Source: Candidatus Epulonipiscium sp. (GTDB taxonomy: Bacteria > Bacillota > Clostridia > Lachnospirales > Defluviitaleaceae). Taken from it: a stretch of 64,000 nucleotides of DNA. Location of the stretch: positions 16,796 through 80,795 of the forward strand of contig JAAYQR010000004.1 in assembly GCA_012519205.1 (NCBI GenBank), read 5' to 3'. The position numbers and the translations under genes are program-made. Under the pieces are notes generated by a model. The model did not search any database and was not told the DNA's origin. It worked only from the letters and a program-made list of their open reading frames with translations. Shown in pieces: positions 8,628 to 17,538 of this stretch (position 1 is the first letter of the stretch; every line of letters begins with the position of its first letter).

Positions 8628-10538
8628 CTAATCTTCTTGTTTTTGAACTATTAGGGATGCAGTGCTAGCTATTTCTTCAGATTGGGATGTAATTTCCTCG
8701 GTGCTTGCAGCAATAGTCTGAATAGCTGAGTTTATTTCCTCCATTTTACTTAAGAAAGATTGGGACATAAAGATAATCTTTTGTAAATTTGGAAGGGTTG
8801 AACGATTATTATTTTGGGCAGTTTCTGCTGATAACTTAGTTTGTTCTGCTAGTTTCCTTACCTCTTCTGCTACAACGGCAAAGCCCCTTCCATGTTCTCC
8901 TGCCCTAGCCGATTCTATGGAGGCATTAAGGGCAAGTAAGTTCGTCTGCTCAGATATACTTACGATAACATCTGATGTTTCTACATATTTGTTAATGTTT
9001 CTTTGTATCAAATCTACTATTTCTCTTAACTGTTGTACCTGTTCAACCACATCATTGGTTTCACCACTTATGGTATTTACTACTATCGCAGTATCTTCGC
9101 TGGCCTTTGTAACCTGTTCTAGCGCTTGGGTTATTAGTTCAACATTATCTTTTAGATCTTCAGCTTCTTTCTTTCTATCCAGACTCATCTTATTTACTTC
9201 TCTAAACATTCTTTCTACTTCTTTATTCTTTTCCTCTATCTTCTCATTTTCCAATTCCACCATTTTTTTATTATAATGAATACAATTCTTTTCATAATTT
9301 AATCCTTTAGCAATAGCTCCTGCCATTTCTAGGCAAGTCTTATATCCACAGGAGGAACAATCTATGGATTTTTCACTATCAGTTTCTTTCATAAGCTTAT
9401 TAAAGGCTGCATTTATTTCTTCTTTTTTCACTTCATATACTTCTATGGGTATTAAATCATATTCCCTTTCGAAATCTATAATGTTCAAATTCTTATCAAA
9501 GTACTTAAATAAATCAGATTTCTTCTTTCTAAGTCCCTTTGATTCTTTAATGGTCGCTAGTTTTTTATTGTGAAGTATCAAATCAGCATTATCTACAGTT
9601 TCTTGCTTTGAAGTTCCTGTTCCAAAATTGCACCCATGTCTACAGTTTAAGATATCCACCAAAAGAGGAAGTTCCTTCCCCTGTCCTATCCTTTGTTGAT
9701 AGGCATTTAGATATCTATAGGCATCCCCCTGACCCTCTATTTGCCTTATCCATACTTGGCCATTTAAATGGAATTCCACATTTTCCCTTAGGCCTCCATG
9801 CCTAGGAAAAATGGCCCCTAGTTCAGTTTTAATACCATCAAATTCACATTCTGGATACTGGGATAAATCAATATTATTACTTATATAATTGATTAACTTC
9901 TTAAAGGTAATATTATACCTGATGATGCCTTTGGTATTTTGATCCTCTATTTCATCCTTTTTAGCAATACATGGTGAAATAAAAGCAAAAGAGTCTTCTA
10001 TTTTTTCGTACTTTCTCATATATACAGCTGCACACATCATAGGACTATGTATCGGGGCCAATTTTGGTAATAACCCCGGCTGATATCTTTCGATATAATT
10101 AACTATAGCAGGACAGGGTTGTGATATAGTTCCTGAAAGCTTTTTCTCATGAATAGCTTTTAAATAAGCCCATGTAGTAATGTCTGCCCCAAAAGATGTA
10201 TCATATATATAATTTATTCCTACGGCCTTAAAATACCCAAATAACTTTTTGTAGTTTTCAGGAAAATTGGTTCTGATAGATGGGGCAACGATTAAGGATA
10301 TCTTTTTGCCTTTTTTTAGGTCTTCAAAAAAAGCATCGGTATCATCATAATAATCCCTGGCATCATGGGCACATGCATCTATACAATTCCCGCAGTGAAT
10401 GCATTTTTCTCCATTAATCACAATTTTATTTTTACCATTCACCTCTTGTGCCAAATTAGCTTCCGGAATCGGACAGGCAGAAATACACCTATTGCAACCA
10501 ATACAATTATCATTAGTAAAAATTAAAGAAGTACCCAT
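8628..10538 (-). CDS. Putative sensory [FeFe]-hydrogenase fused to a methyl-accepting chemotaxis signalling domain
   Basis: 636 residues in four parts. (1) Two ferredoxin clusters: C12/15/18/22 and C46/49/52/56. (2) [FeFe]-hydrogenase large-subunit domain, about 75-345, with likely H-cluster ligands C142 ([10 protein letters not shown]), C190 (SPCIAKKDE), C299 and C303 ([13 protein letters not shown]). (3) A further 4Fe-4S motif, C394/397/402/419 ([10 protein letters not shown]). (4) A coiled coil and MCP signalling domain, about 440-636, with hairpin tip [20 protein letters not shown]. There is no membrane segment or HAMP domain, so it should be cytoplasmic. The position that carries the proton-relay Cys in catalytic hydrogenases (first Cys of TSCCP) is Pro141, as expected for a sensor rather than a fast catalyst. 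It probably passes an H2 or redox signal to CheA/CheW-type partners; the partner is not in the window. Confidence 0.85.
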   Translation of the reverse strand: MGTSLIFTNDNCIGCNRCISACPIPEANLAQEVNGKNKIVINGEKCIHCGNCIDACAHDARDYYDDTDAFFEDLKKGKKISLIVAPSIRTNFPENYKKLFGYFKAVGINYIYDTSFGADITTWAYLKAIHEKKLSGTISQPCPAIVNYIERYQPGLLPKLAPIHSPMMCAAVYMRKYEKIEDSFAFISPCIAKKDEIEDQNTKGIIRYNITFKKLINYISNNIDLSQYPECEFDGIKTELGAIFPRHGGLRENVEFHLNGQVWIRQIEGQGDAYRYLNAYQQRIGQGKELPLLVDILNCRHGCNFGTGTSKQETVDNADLILHNKKLATIKESKGLRKKKSDLFKYFDKNLNIIDFEREYDLIPIEVYEVKKEEINAAFNKLMKETDSEKSIDCSSCGYKTCLEMAGAIAKGLNYEKNCIHYNKKMVELENEKIEEKNKEVERMFREVNKMSLDRKKEAEDLKDNVELITQALEQVTKASEDTAIVVNTISGETNDVVEQVQQLREIVDLIQRNINKYVETSDVIVSISEQTNLLALNASIESARAGEHGRGFAVVAEEVRKLAEQTKLSAETAQNNNRSTLPNLQKIIFMSQSFLSKMEEINSAIQTIAASTEEITSQSEEIASTASLIVQKQED

Positions 10539-10559
10539 TATATCTCCCTCCGTATACTT

Positions 10560-11348
10560 TCATAATTTTAATAGCTTTACCGCATTTATTCCAAAAATCC
10601 TTTCTTTTTCTTCGTCTGTTATTGAAAGCCTTTTTATAAATCCTACTTCTTTTTCTTGTTCTCCCCATGGGGAATCAGTACCAAAAATAATTTTCTTTGC
10701 TCCATGATTCCTAATAAGCCTTTCCATAAAATCCATATTCATGGCATGAGAAGTATAGGACGTATCAAAATATATGTCTTCTCCCAAAAGATATTCTTCT
10801 ACTTCTTCCCATAGTTTATAGCCTCCCATATGGGCTGCAATAATCTTTCCTCCTTTCATATTATTCAATACCGTTTTTAATCTTTTAGGAGTGCAATGAC
10901 AAGGCTCTGGCAAGCCTATATCTATTCCCGCATGAAATAAAATAACCATATCTTTTTTAATTATTTCTTCATAAAGTTTCATAAGTTTTATATCATCAAC
11001 ATAAAACTTTTGATAATCAGGATGTAATTTTATGCCCTTAACTCCAAGGGATGCTAATTTATTTATTTCCTCCTGCCAATCATCATATTCAGGGTGAATT
11101 GTTCCAAAGGGTATAATCTTTGAATCCATAATTGATTCTATCCATGAATTAATTATGGGGGTTTGTTGTGGTTTCGTTGCAATGGGTTGTATAACACTTA
11201 TATCAATCTTGCTTTTTTCCATGGACCTTTTTAAATCGGATATTGTTCCATCTGTGTATGCCTTAACATTAGCTTCTTTTTCCAAGACTTGAACTGCTTT
11301 TTTAGCAATTTTGTTATCAAAGCAGTGGGTATGTATATCAATTATCAT
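10560..11348 (-). CDS. Amidohydrolase-family (TIM-barrel) metal hydrolase
   Basis: 262 residues. The HTH metal motif opens the protein (IIDIHTHCF), GIKLHPDYQ lies near residue 154, a conserved His is in IIAAHMGG, and the metal-binding Asp is in IIFGTDSPWG near residue 222. This is the Amidohydrolase_2 pattern (decarboxylase/hydrolase group). ATG has AGGAG 8 bases upstream. The gene lies 21 bases upstream of the hydrogenase-like gene on the same strand, so they may be co-transcribed. The substrate cannot be inferred. Confidence 0.8.
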   Translation of the reverse strand: MIIDIHTHCFDNKIAKKAVQVLEKEANVKAYTDGTISDLKRSMEKSKIDISVIQPIATKPQQTPIINSWIESIMDSKIIPFGTIHPEYDDWQEEINKLASLGVKGIKLHPDYQKFYVDDIKLMKLYEEIIKKDMVILFHAGIDIGLPEPCHCTPKRLKTVLNNMKGGKIIAAHMGGYKLWEEVEEYLLGEDIYFDTSYTSHAMNMDFMERLIRNHGAKKIIFGTDSPWGEQEKEVGFIKRLSITDEEKERIFGINAVKLLKL

Positions 11349-11420
11349 AATGCTTTCTCCTTAGCTTGATTACTTACTATTTTATTACTTTTAGTATATT
11401 CTGTCAAATTAAACTAGAAT

Positions 11421-11456
11421 AAAATAACCCCCTTTCCTTGAAGAATAGGGGGGTGC
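11421..11456 (-). terminator. Terminator of the acpS-alr-endoA operon
   Basis: On the minus strand, a run of Cs (from 11453 to 11448) pairs with a run of Gs (11432-11428) across a loop that itself can pair TTC/GAA, followed by TTATTTTATT. It follows the EndoA stop codon by about 12 bases. Confidence 0.75.
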
Positions 11457-11468
11457 TTACTCTATGTA

Positions 11469-11810
11469 TCATAGCCCGAAGCTTATGGCTAAGCCTTTAT
11501 CCACTTTATGCATTAAATCCTTATTTAGGTGGCAAATCTTTTCTTTTAGCCTTTTCTTATCGATGGTTCTAATCTGTTCTAATAAAACCACTGAATCCTT
11601 TACCAAATCATAAGAGGTTGCATCAACCTCTATATGAGTAGGTAGCTTTGCTTTATTAATCTGGGAAGTGATTGCCGCACATATAACTGTGGGGCTATAT
11701 TTATTACCGATATCATTTTGTACAATAAGTACTGGCCGCACACCTCCTTGTTCAGATCCGACAACTGGACTTAAATCAGCATAAAAAACATCTCCTCGTT
11801 TAACTACCAC
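11469..11810 (-). CDS. ndoA: EndoA/MazF-type mRNA interferase toxin
   Basis: 113 residues when started at GTG 11810, which aligns with the usual [11 protein letters not shown] start of Bacillus EndoA; a longer ORF from 11867 would add 19 residues inside the antitoxin gene. Conserved MazF sequence includes [15 protein letters not shown], the catalytic-region [14 protein letters not shown] and [13 protein letters not shown]. Family members cut single-stranded mRNA at short specific sites. It starts one base after the antitoxin stop, a tight toxin-antitoxin arrangement. The gene order alr, antitoxin, toxin is the same as in Bacillus subtilis. Confidence 0.92.
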   Translation of the reverse strand: MVVKRGDVFYADLSPVVGSEQGGVRPVLIVQNDIGNKYSPTVICAAITSQINKAKLPTHIEVDATSYDLVKDSVVLLEQIRTIDKKRLKEKICHLNKDLMHKVDKGLAISFGL

Positions 11811-11811
11811 G

Positions 11812-12027
11812 TCACTCACACTCCGCAATTTGTTCAAAAAACTGCTCAACCTCTCTTTCAGCTTCAAAGCAGTATTCTGATAACCCTAAATTAATTTCTG
11901 CCATTTCTATATATCCTTTAATCATGACATCTTTTATCTGCCCTTTGGGACTGTGATTTTTATTTGCTATCCATTCATCCATATTAGAACTTTTTTTCAT
12001 GTTGATTACCTTTTTTCCTCTTGACAC
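11812..12027 (-). CDS. EndoAI-like antitoxin, short, without a clear ribbon-helix-helix domain
   Basis: 71 residues from a GTG start at 12027 (GGGAGTGA 6 bases upstream); an ATG at 12000 with AAAGG is an alternative. The C-terminal part [19 protein letters not shown] matches the toxin-binding half of EndoAI (GYMEMAKINL in Bacillus). The N-terminal half has none of the usual pattern of a ribbon-helix-helix DNA-binding domain (a strand such as ISLP followed by two helices). It is followed directly by EndoA, so its identity rests on that position and the C-terminal match. Autoregulation by this protein is therefore doubtful. Confidence 0.75.
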   Translation of the reverse strand: MSRGKKVINMKKSSNMDEWIANKNHSPKGQIKDVMIKGYIEMAEINLGLSEYCFEAEREVEQFFEQIAECE

Positions 12028-12098
12028 TGCAAATCACTCCCTTTAAACCGAGTTTATATTTTTCACTCAATCGGAAGATAATTTATTTGCACATATAT

Positions 12099-13268
12099 CT
12101 ATCTCATATCTTTGCCCATGAAATAGGTTTTTATGCAATGTTTTCTATAAACCCTAGGTATTCTTTTTCCTATCATACATACAACTTCATAATTTATTGT
12201 TCCTATGCTTTCGGCGATTTCCTCGGCAGAAATTATTTTATCTCCCTGCATTCCTATTAAAACTACCTCATCCCCAGCCTCTACACCGGGAATATGGGTT
12301 ACATCAACCATAAATTGGTCCATGCATATATTTCCAATGATTGGAGCATAAGCCCCCTTTATCAATACTCTGCCTATGGATGATAATCTTCTAGAATACC
12401 CATCGGCATATCCTACAGGGATTGTAGCGACCTTTGTCTTTCTATTAGTTATGAATTTTCTCCCATAACTAATAGGAACATCTTCCCCTACTTCTTTTAC
12501 ATATACTACTTGAGACTTTAATGTCATTGCAGGTCTTAGGTTCAAAGTTTCTTTTTCAACCTCTTCTGAAGGATATAAACCATAGAGTATGATTCCAGGA
12601 CGAATTAAGTCCATTTGCATATTCTTGTAGCTAATAAAGCCTGCACTATTAGAACAATGTTTAATAGGAATGTGAATGTTTAGTTCTTCCAACCTTCTAG
12701 TAAATGAAGTAAAATTTTCAAATTGTAGGTTAGTAAAGATTGTGTCAACTTCATCTGCAGAAGAAAAGTGGGTAAAAATACCCTCAATGTTGATATTAGG
12801 TAATTTGCTTATCTCTTCAATGAGATTCAAAGATGCTTGGTTGGGCTTAAGGCCTATTCGCCCCATCCCTGTATCGATTTTTATATGAATATTTGCTTCT
12901 TTCTTTTGTTTTAGGGCTGCATAAGAAATAGCCTCTGCCATTTCATAAGTAAATACAGTCTGTGTAAAATTAAAAGAAACAATTTCATTTGCCAGTTCAA
13001 GAGGAGTATATCCTAAAATAAGTATCGGTACATTAAACCCTTCCCTTCTAAGTTGTTTGCCTTCTTCTAAGATGGCAACTGCCAAACGCTCTACCCCGCT
13101 TTCTAATAATACTTTTGACACCTCGACAGCTCCATGGCCATAGGCATCAGCTTTGACAATAGCCATAATATTTGTGTCCTTAGTAAGGTTTTTTTGAATT
13201 TGATTTATATTGTGTTTGATAGCATCCAAATTAATTTCTGCAATTACACGGTAGTGTTCTTGTGTCAT
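12099..13268 (-). CDS. alr: Alanine racemase
   Basis: 389 residues, a standard length. The PLP-binding lysine is in MAIVKADAYGHGAVEV near residue 39, and the catalytic Tyr of the partner subunit is in VPISYGRKFI near residue 265. The conserved PVGYADGYSR and GNICMDQFMVDVT sequences follow. The enzyme makes D-alanine for peptidoglycan. It lies between a LolA-like lipoprotein gene (22-base gap) and the antitoxin gene (71-base gap), as in Bacillus. Confidence 0.97.
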   Translation of the reverse strand: MTQEHYRVIAEINLDAIKHNINQIQKNLTKDTNIMAIVKADAYGHGAVEVSKVLLESGVERLAVAILEEGKQLRREGFNVPILILGYTPLELANEIVSFNFTQTVFTYEMAEAISYAALKQKKEANIHIKIDTGMGRIGLKPNQASLNLIEEISKLPNINIEGIFTHFSSADEVDTIFTNLQFENFTSFTRRLEELNIHIPIKHCSNSAGFISYKNMQMDLIRPGIILYGLYPSEEVEKETLNLRPAMTLKSQVVYVKEVGEDVPISYGRKFITNRKTKVATIPVGYADGYSRRLSSIGRVLIKGAYAPIIGNICMDQFMVDVTHIPGVEAGDEVVLIGMQGDKIISAEEIAESIGTINYEVVCMIGKRIPRVYRKHCIKTYFMGKDMR

Positions 13269-13290
13269 TTGTATCCTCCCCTAAAACACC

Positions 13291-13938
13291 TCATTGTCCT
13301 TCGTTGGATTTACTTATGCGAAAAATTCTATCCTCAAGCTTAATATTATACTTAAATTGTTCATATTTAACAATGATTCTTTCTTTTCCCTCTATATCAT
13401 ATACTATCAACTTGTTAGGTTCTAAAGTTTTATTTGAAACCCATAATTTTTCCGTAGCAAGATATTTACCGCCCTCAGGGATTACAGCTTCCAAAACAGA
13501 ATATTCCTCATCGTTTATGTTAAAGACTTCTAAAGTTACTTCCTCAGATTGAAGATAGTTTTTAAGAAATACTCCTAAAAATATTTCGTTTCGATTTTTC
13601 GATTCTGGGATTTCATCAATGACCTCTCCATTTATTCGGGGATTATATTGCATCACCTTTTCTCCATCATATACAGTTACTAGGCCTTTTACCTCCTCGG
13701 GAGCAATCATTTCAACTCTATACTCCCCCGTAGTTCTATAATACTGCTTTGTCTTATATGTATTTTCCCCCTTATTGGAAATATAAGTTAAATCAGCAAT
13801 GCATCCATAGGTTTCCATAGTCATTAGTTTGTCATTAATTTCTTCTATAGGTGACTTTTGAACCTTTTTAGGAGCACAGGAGGTAAGAATAACACATCCC
13901 ATAGTAACTGCTAAAAATAAGGCTTTTAATTTTTTCAC
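13291..13938 (-). CDS. LolA-like lipoprotein (YdcC-type)
   Basis: 215 residues with a lipoprotein signal: basic MKKLK, hydrophobic core, and lipobox LTSC with the lipidated Cys near residue 21. The body, from INDKLMTMETYGCIADLTYI to VYDGEKVMQYNPR and LIVYDIEGKERIIVKYEQF, has the beta-rich pattern of the LolA/LppX-like fold (outer-membrane lipoprotein-sorting family). Since Firmicutes have no outer membrane, such proteins (YdcC in Bacillus) are membrane-anchored and of unknown or sporulation-linked role. Position between the CBS gene and alr supports the YdcC assignment. Confidence 0.8.
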   Translation of the reverse strand: MKKLKALFLAVTMGCVILTSCAPKKVQKSPIEEINDKLMTMETYGCIADLTYISNKGENTYKTKQYYRTTGEYRVEMIAPEEVKGLVTVYDGEKVMQYNPRINGEVIDEIPESKNRNEIFLGVFLKNYLQSEEVTLEVFNINDEEYSVLEAVIPEGGKYLATEKLWVSNKTLEPNKLIVYDIEGKERIIVKYEQFKYNIKLEDRIFRISKSNEGQ

Positions 13939-13955
13939 GCAATCCCCCCATAAAA

Positions 13956-14402
13956 CTATAAGATTGTCTTTAACATATCAGCTCTGCTTATAATGCCTAT
14001 TAGCTTTCCTTTCCCATCAACTACCGGTACACGGTTTACACCCTTTTCCACCATGATTTTTGCAATTTCTTCGACTGGAGCCTCCTCAGTAATGGTATAA
14101 ACATTCTTTGTCATGATTTCTTCTGCAACAGTCGCCGCTAATTTTCTTAGCTCTTCATCATATTGTTTTACTCCCTCTACGAATATTATACTCCCCAAAA
14201 ACTCTACATATGACGGAAATCTTGGTTCTTTATCCTTAACCAATAAATCTTTTTCGGTAACTATGCCAATCACTGTCTTATCATCTTCCACAACCGGAAC
14301 TCCACTTATCTTATTTTCAAATAATATTTTAGCAACCTCTTCTATTCGTGCATCTCTTTTTACATACATTACATTTCTTTGCATAATATCTTTAGCTTTC
14401 AT
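13956..14402 (-). CDS. Tandem CBS-domain protein
   Basis: 148 residues made only of two CBS domains: residues 1-60 (MKAKDIMQRNVMYV, then VPVVEDDKTVIGIVTEKDLL) and 90-148 (IMTKNVYTITEEAPVEEIA, then VPVVDGKGKLIGIISRADML). CBS pairs bind adenine nucleotides such as AMP or ATP and act as energy sensors. ATG has AGGAGG upstream. It lies inside the acpS-alr operon with 11- and 17-base gaps. The partner is unknown. Confidence 0.88.
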   Translation of the reverse strand: MKAKDIMQRNVMYVKRDARIEEVAKILFENKISGVPVVEDDKTVIGIVTEKDLLVKDKEPRFPSYVEFLGSIIFVEGVKQYDEELRKLAATVAEEIMTKNVYTITEEAPVEEIAKIMVEKGVNRVPVVDGKGKLIGIISRADMLKTIL

Positions 14403-14413
14403 ATTACATCCTC

Positions 14414-15967
14414 CTAATTTTCATAGTATAGTTTAATTGCTTTTGGAATGCAATTACATATATCCCCTGCTAGCATTCCATGTAAACCTAATTCATTGGC
14501 TACTAAATCCCCCGCCTTGCCATGTAAAAATGTTCCTAATACCGCTGCCTTATAGGGATTCATTCCTTGGGCAATCAACCCCGAGATAATCCCAGTTAAC
14601 ACATCTCCTGAACCTGCAACAGCCATTCCAGAATTTCCTGTTGTATTAATGTATATTTCTCCATCGGGATGTCCTATTATAGTTCTAGCATCTTTTAACA
14701 CCAAAATTATATTCCACCTATGGCAAAATTCCCTTACAATTTCTATGGGTTCTGATAATATTTCTTCAATGCTTTTACCTGTTAATCTTCCCATTTCTCC
14801 TGGATGGGGTGTCAGAACAACAGGTACCCTTAAGTTTTTTAACATATTAATATTTTTTGCAATAGCATTAATCCCATCTGCATCAACTACCAAGGGAACA
14901 GTTGTATTTGTAATAAGTTTTTCCATAAACTTTACGATTTCCAAAGTTTGCCCCATCCCTGGCCCTACGGCTATTACTGTAGCCTTTTCAAGTTGAGATT
15001 TTATTGTATCAAAACTCTTTTCACATATCTTTCCACTGTCCTCTGGGAGAGGGGTAGTAATTGCTTCCGTCAACTTTTCTTCTAAAACATAGTTTATACT
15101 CTCTGGAACGGCCAAATTAACTACACCGGCTCCAATTCTAAAGGCCCCTTTGCACGAGAGGGCTGCTGCCCCTGTCATTCCCTTTGATCCTGCAATCACT
15201 TGAACTCTCCCATAAGTTCCTTTATTACTTCTTGGCGGTCTCTTAGGAATAAGGCTTTTTATTTCTTCATTCTTAAGTACATTCATTTTTAATTCTATTT
15301 CATCTATCACTATTTTTGGAATCCCTATATCCCCAATAACTAATTCCCCTACACATTCTGTCCCAGGATATAAATAAAGGCCACTTTTAGGCAATGCCAA
15401 GGTAATCGTTTTATTAGCTTTTACCGCATTACCCAAAATAGCTCCTGTTTTAGAATCAACGCCCGAAGGAATGTCCACTGAAATAATATGTTTTCCGTAA
15501 AAATTAATTAAGTCAATTAGATCGCTAAAAACCCCCTTTATTTTTTTAGATAATCCTGTTCCAAAAATGGCATCTACTATGATATCGCTTTTTTGAATTA
15601 GGTTTGCAATTTCATCATCTATAAAAACTCCTTCTTTTAGTATCTCCATGGGTATTTGAAGGGTTCGAGCAATATCAAAATTCATCCTAGCATCACCTTT
15701 TAATAAAAGATAATCCCCGATAAAAATTATGGTCACATCTATATCTCGATTAAATAGATGCCTTGCAGCCCCAAGACCATCCCCACCATTATTTCCTTGC
15801 CCACAAATAATGGACACTTTGGGGTTTGTAATACCTCTTAAATCTTTTTTTATTTCATTCAAAATACATATAGATGCATTTTCCATTAACACAATCCCTG
15901 GTATGCCTATCTTATTGATGGTAATATCGTCTATGACTTCCATTTCCTTTCCACTACATACCTTCAT
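14414..15967 (-). CDS. nnr: Bifunctional NAD(P)H-hydrate epimerase / ADP-dependent NAD(P)H-hydrate dehydratase
   Basis: 517 residues; both halves of the metabolite-repair enzyme Nnr are complete. The N-terminal epimerase domain (1-220) carries GNNGGDGLGAARHL and VDIPSGVDSKTG. The C-terminal ribokinase-like dehydratase domain (about 235-517) carries SKGMTGAAALS, LTPHPGEMGRL and NSGMAVAGSGDVLTG. It repairs damaged NAD(P)H hydrates. The start overlaps the acpS stop by 4 bases. nnr next to acpS and alr is a common clostridial arrangement. Confidence 0.95.
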   Translation of the reverse strand: MKVCSGKEMEVIDDITINKIGIPGIVLMENASICILNEIKKDLRGITNPKVSIICGQGNNGGDGLGAARHLFNRDIDVTIIFIGDYLLLKGDARMNFDIARTLQIPMEILKEGVFIDDEIANLIQKSDIIVDAIFGTGLSKKIKGVFSDLIDLINFYGKHIISVDIPSGVDSKTGAILGNAVKANKTITLALPKSGLYLYPGTECVGELVIGDIGIPKIVIDEIELKMNVLKNEEIKSLIPKRPPRSNKGTYGRVQVIAGSKGMTGAAALSCKGAFRIGAGVVNLAVPESINYVLEEKLTEAITTPLPEDSGKICEKSFDTIKSQLEKATVIAVGPGMGQTLEIVKFMEKLITNTTVPLVVDADGINAIAKNINMLKNLRVPVVLTPHPGEMGRLTGKSIEEILSEPIEIVREFCHRWNIILVLKDARTIIGHPDGEIYINTTGNSGMAVAGSGDVLTGIISGLIAQGMNPYKAAVLGTFLHGKAGDLVANELGLHGMLAGDICNCIPKAIKLYYEN

Positions 15968-16347
15968 AACTTCCCCCCCCTCTTAGCTAATGCGTAAGCT
16001 ACTGCATAATCCCTACAATGAGATATACTAATTAAAACATCTGCAATGTTTAACTCATTAAATATTAATCTAGCATTACTATATGAATTTACATAGGGCT
16101 TACCTTTTTTATCCCTAAGGATTTCTATATCCTGTATCCCAAATCCTCTAAATCCTGTTCCCATTGCCTTAACTACTGCTTCCTTAGCAGCAAAAGTGCC
16201 TGCTATAGTCTGAATACTATTATTTTTATCCTTAAATAACTCCTGTTCTTCTTTAGTAAAGCATTTATTTGTAAATTTAGGATTTCTTTTGATAGCCTCC
16301 TCTATTCTTCTAATTTCGATTATATCCGTTCCTATACCTACAATCAT
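15964..16347 (-). CDS. acpS: Holo-[acyl-carrier-protein] synthase
   Basis: 127 residues. MIVGIGTDIIEIRRIEEAI contains the Mg-binding Asp, and AGTFAAKEAVVKAMGTG contains the Glu-Ala-Val motif of 4'-phosphopantetheinyl transferases. The enzyme moves phosphopantetheine from CoA to the acyl carrier protein. The stop overlaps the nnr start by 4 bases and there is a 4-base gap to the upstream coiled-coil gene. Confidence 0.95.
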   Translation of the reverse strand: MIVGIGTDIIEIRRIEEAIKRNPKFTNKCFTKEEQELFKDKNNSIQTIAGTFAAKEAVVKAMGTGFRGFGIQDIEILRDKKGKPYVNSYSNARLIFNELNIADVLISISHCRDYAVAYALAKRGGKL

Positions 16348-16351
16348 TTTA

Positions 16352-16972
16352 TCACCGCCAATAATGTTTATCTAAATACTCAATAAATTCCGCTCCTATC
16401 AAATTATGTAGGTAAGTATAGATTTGTGTTGCTTTCTCCTCGTGAAACACCTTTTTTTCTAACTTCTTCTTTAATTTTTCCCTTGTTTCCTCAATCCATG
16501 AGTTTAATTCATTCAAATATTCCTGATGTTCTCGCATCTCTTTATAGCATACCTTAACGCTTTCTCTCAAAAGCTTTCCATTAGTTTCTTCTATTTCTTT
16601 AGGAATCTTATCTAGCCTAACTTGAATTTCTTCTATTTTTCTATTTATCTCTAAAATATTTCTTTGGTTTCTTTCCATTTCTTTTTTAGCTCTTTCATTC
16701 TCATTGGTAAATACCTCTGTAGTAAGTTCTAGTATCCCATCCATCATTTTTTTCTTTAACTTCAAGTAATCCTTAAGATTATTATTTAACTGCCCCTGTT
16801 GTTTAAGTAAGGTGCTTAATTTTCCCTCTAATATCAGTATTGTTCTTGTTTTCTTATCAGGAGGAAAGATATTATGCCAAACATTATCTAGAATTAGGAT
16901 AGGGACATTACTCTTTTTTAATAATTCTAATTTTAATTTTGGCTCCTTTTTATTCCACGGTAGATTCATCAT
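16352..16972 (-). CDS. Coiled-coil protein of unknown function
   Basis: 206 residues, not recognised. The N-terminal 45 residues are non-helical (LKKSNVPILILDNVWHNIF). Residues about 48-185 are strongly charged and heptad-rich, predicting a long coiled coil. The C-terminus (YTYLHNLIGAEFIEYLDKHY) looks globular. It overlaps the GNAT gene by 23 bases and sits 4 bases before acpS, so it is an operon member. No signal peptide or membrane segment is visible. Two adjacent ATGs follow a G-rich site; either could start. Confidence 0.6.
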   Translation of the reverse strand: MMNLPWNKKEPKLKLELLKKSNVPILILDNVWHNIFPPDKKTRTILILEGKLSTLLKQQGQLNNNLKDYLKLKKKMMDGILELTTEVFTNENERAKKEMERNQRNILEINRKIEEIQVRLDKIPKEIEETNGKLLRESVKVCYKEMREHQEYLNELNSWIEETREKLKKKLEKKVFHEEKATQIYTYLHNLIGAEFIEYLDKHYWR

Positions 16973-17447
16973 TCTCCCCCCCTATCCTACGCCTCTTATA
17001 AAATGATATGGTATCGAATCCTAAGTCTTTCCAAAATACTTGGGCACCTTTGTTTCCAATACCAACATGAAGATTAATAAAAGCAATTTCTCTTTTTTCA
17101 AATTCCTTTATAATAGCATTTGCTAATAAAGTAGCATAACCCTGTCTCCTAAACTTTGGATTTATATAGATTTCTTCTATATTTCCTTCATATACTATAT
17201 CGTATAGTGGTGGGTTTCTTCGTACACTTCCCCTAATATAACCTAAAATAATATCGTTTGATTCTACAATATAAATAATAATACGTTCACTTTCAATAGC
17301 CCATTGTAACTCTTTTGTTTTTTCTTCCCTCCATACACCGGATAATGGATAAACAACTCTTTTACCCATATGAGATATGATTAATTCTTTCCATAAGGCA
17401 AATAAAGGATTTATATCTTTTATATCGGCTTTCCTTATATTGACCAT
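16950..17447 (-). CDS. GNAT-family N-acetyltransferase
   Basis: 165 residues. The acetyl-CoA-binding signature IYINPKFRRQGYATLLANAI (R/QxxGxG/A pattern) is at about residues 93-112, and INLHVGIGNKGAQVFWKDLGF follows as in GNAT motif B. The substrate is unknown. It appears to be the first gene of the operon running left through acpS to endoA. A terminator for the gene on its right lies before it. Confidence 0.85.
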   Translation of the reverse strand: MVNIRKADIKDINPLFALWKELIISHMGKRVVYPLSGVWREEKTKELQWAIESERIIIYIVESNDIILGYIRGSVRRNPPLYDIVYEGNIEEIYINPKFRRQGYATLLANAIIKEFEKREIAFINLHVGIGNKGAQVFWKDLGFDTISFYKRRRIGGENDESTVE

Positions 17448-17510
17448 ATCTTTTCACCACTTTATTATGTTTATTTTTATTTTATCATTGAATTAGATAA
17501 ATTAACATAA

Positions 17511-17536
17511 AAAACTCCGATTTACCCGGAGTTTTT
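17511..17536 (-). terminator. Terminator of the S-layer peptidase gene
   Basis: On the minus strand AAACTCCGG, a short loop and CGGAGTTTTTT form a near-perfect hairpin with T-run directly after the stop codon at 17539. Confidence 0.9.
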
Positions 17537-17538
17537 TA

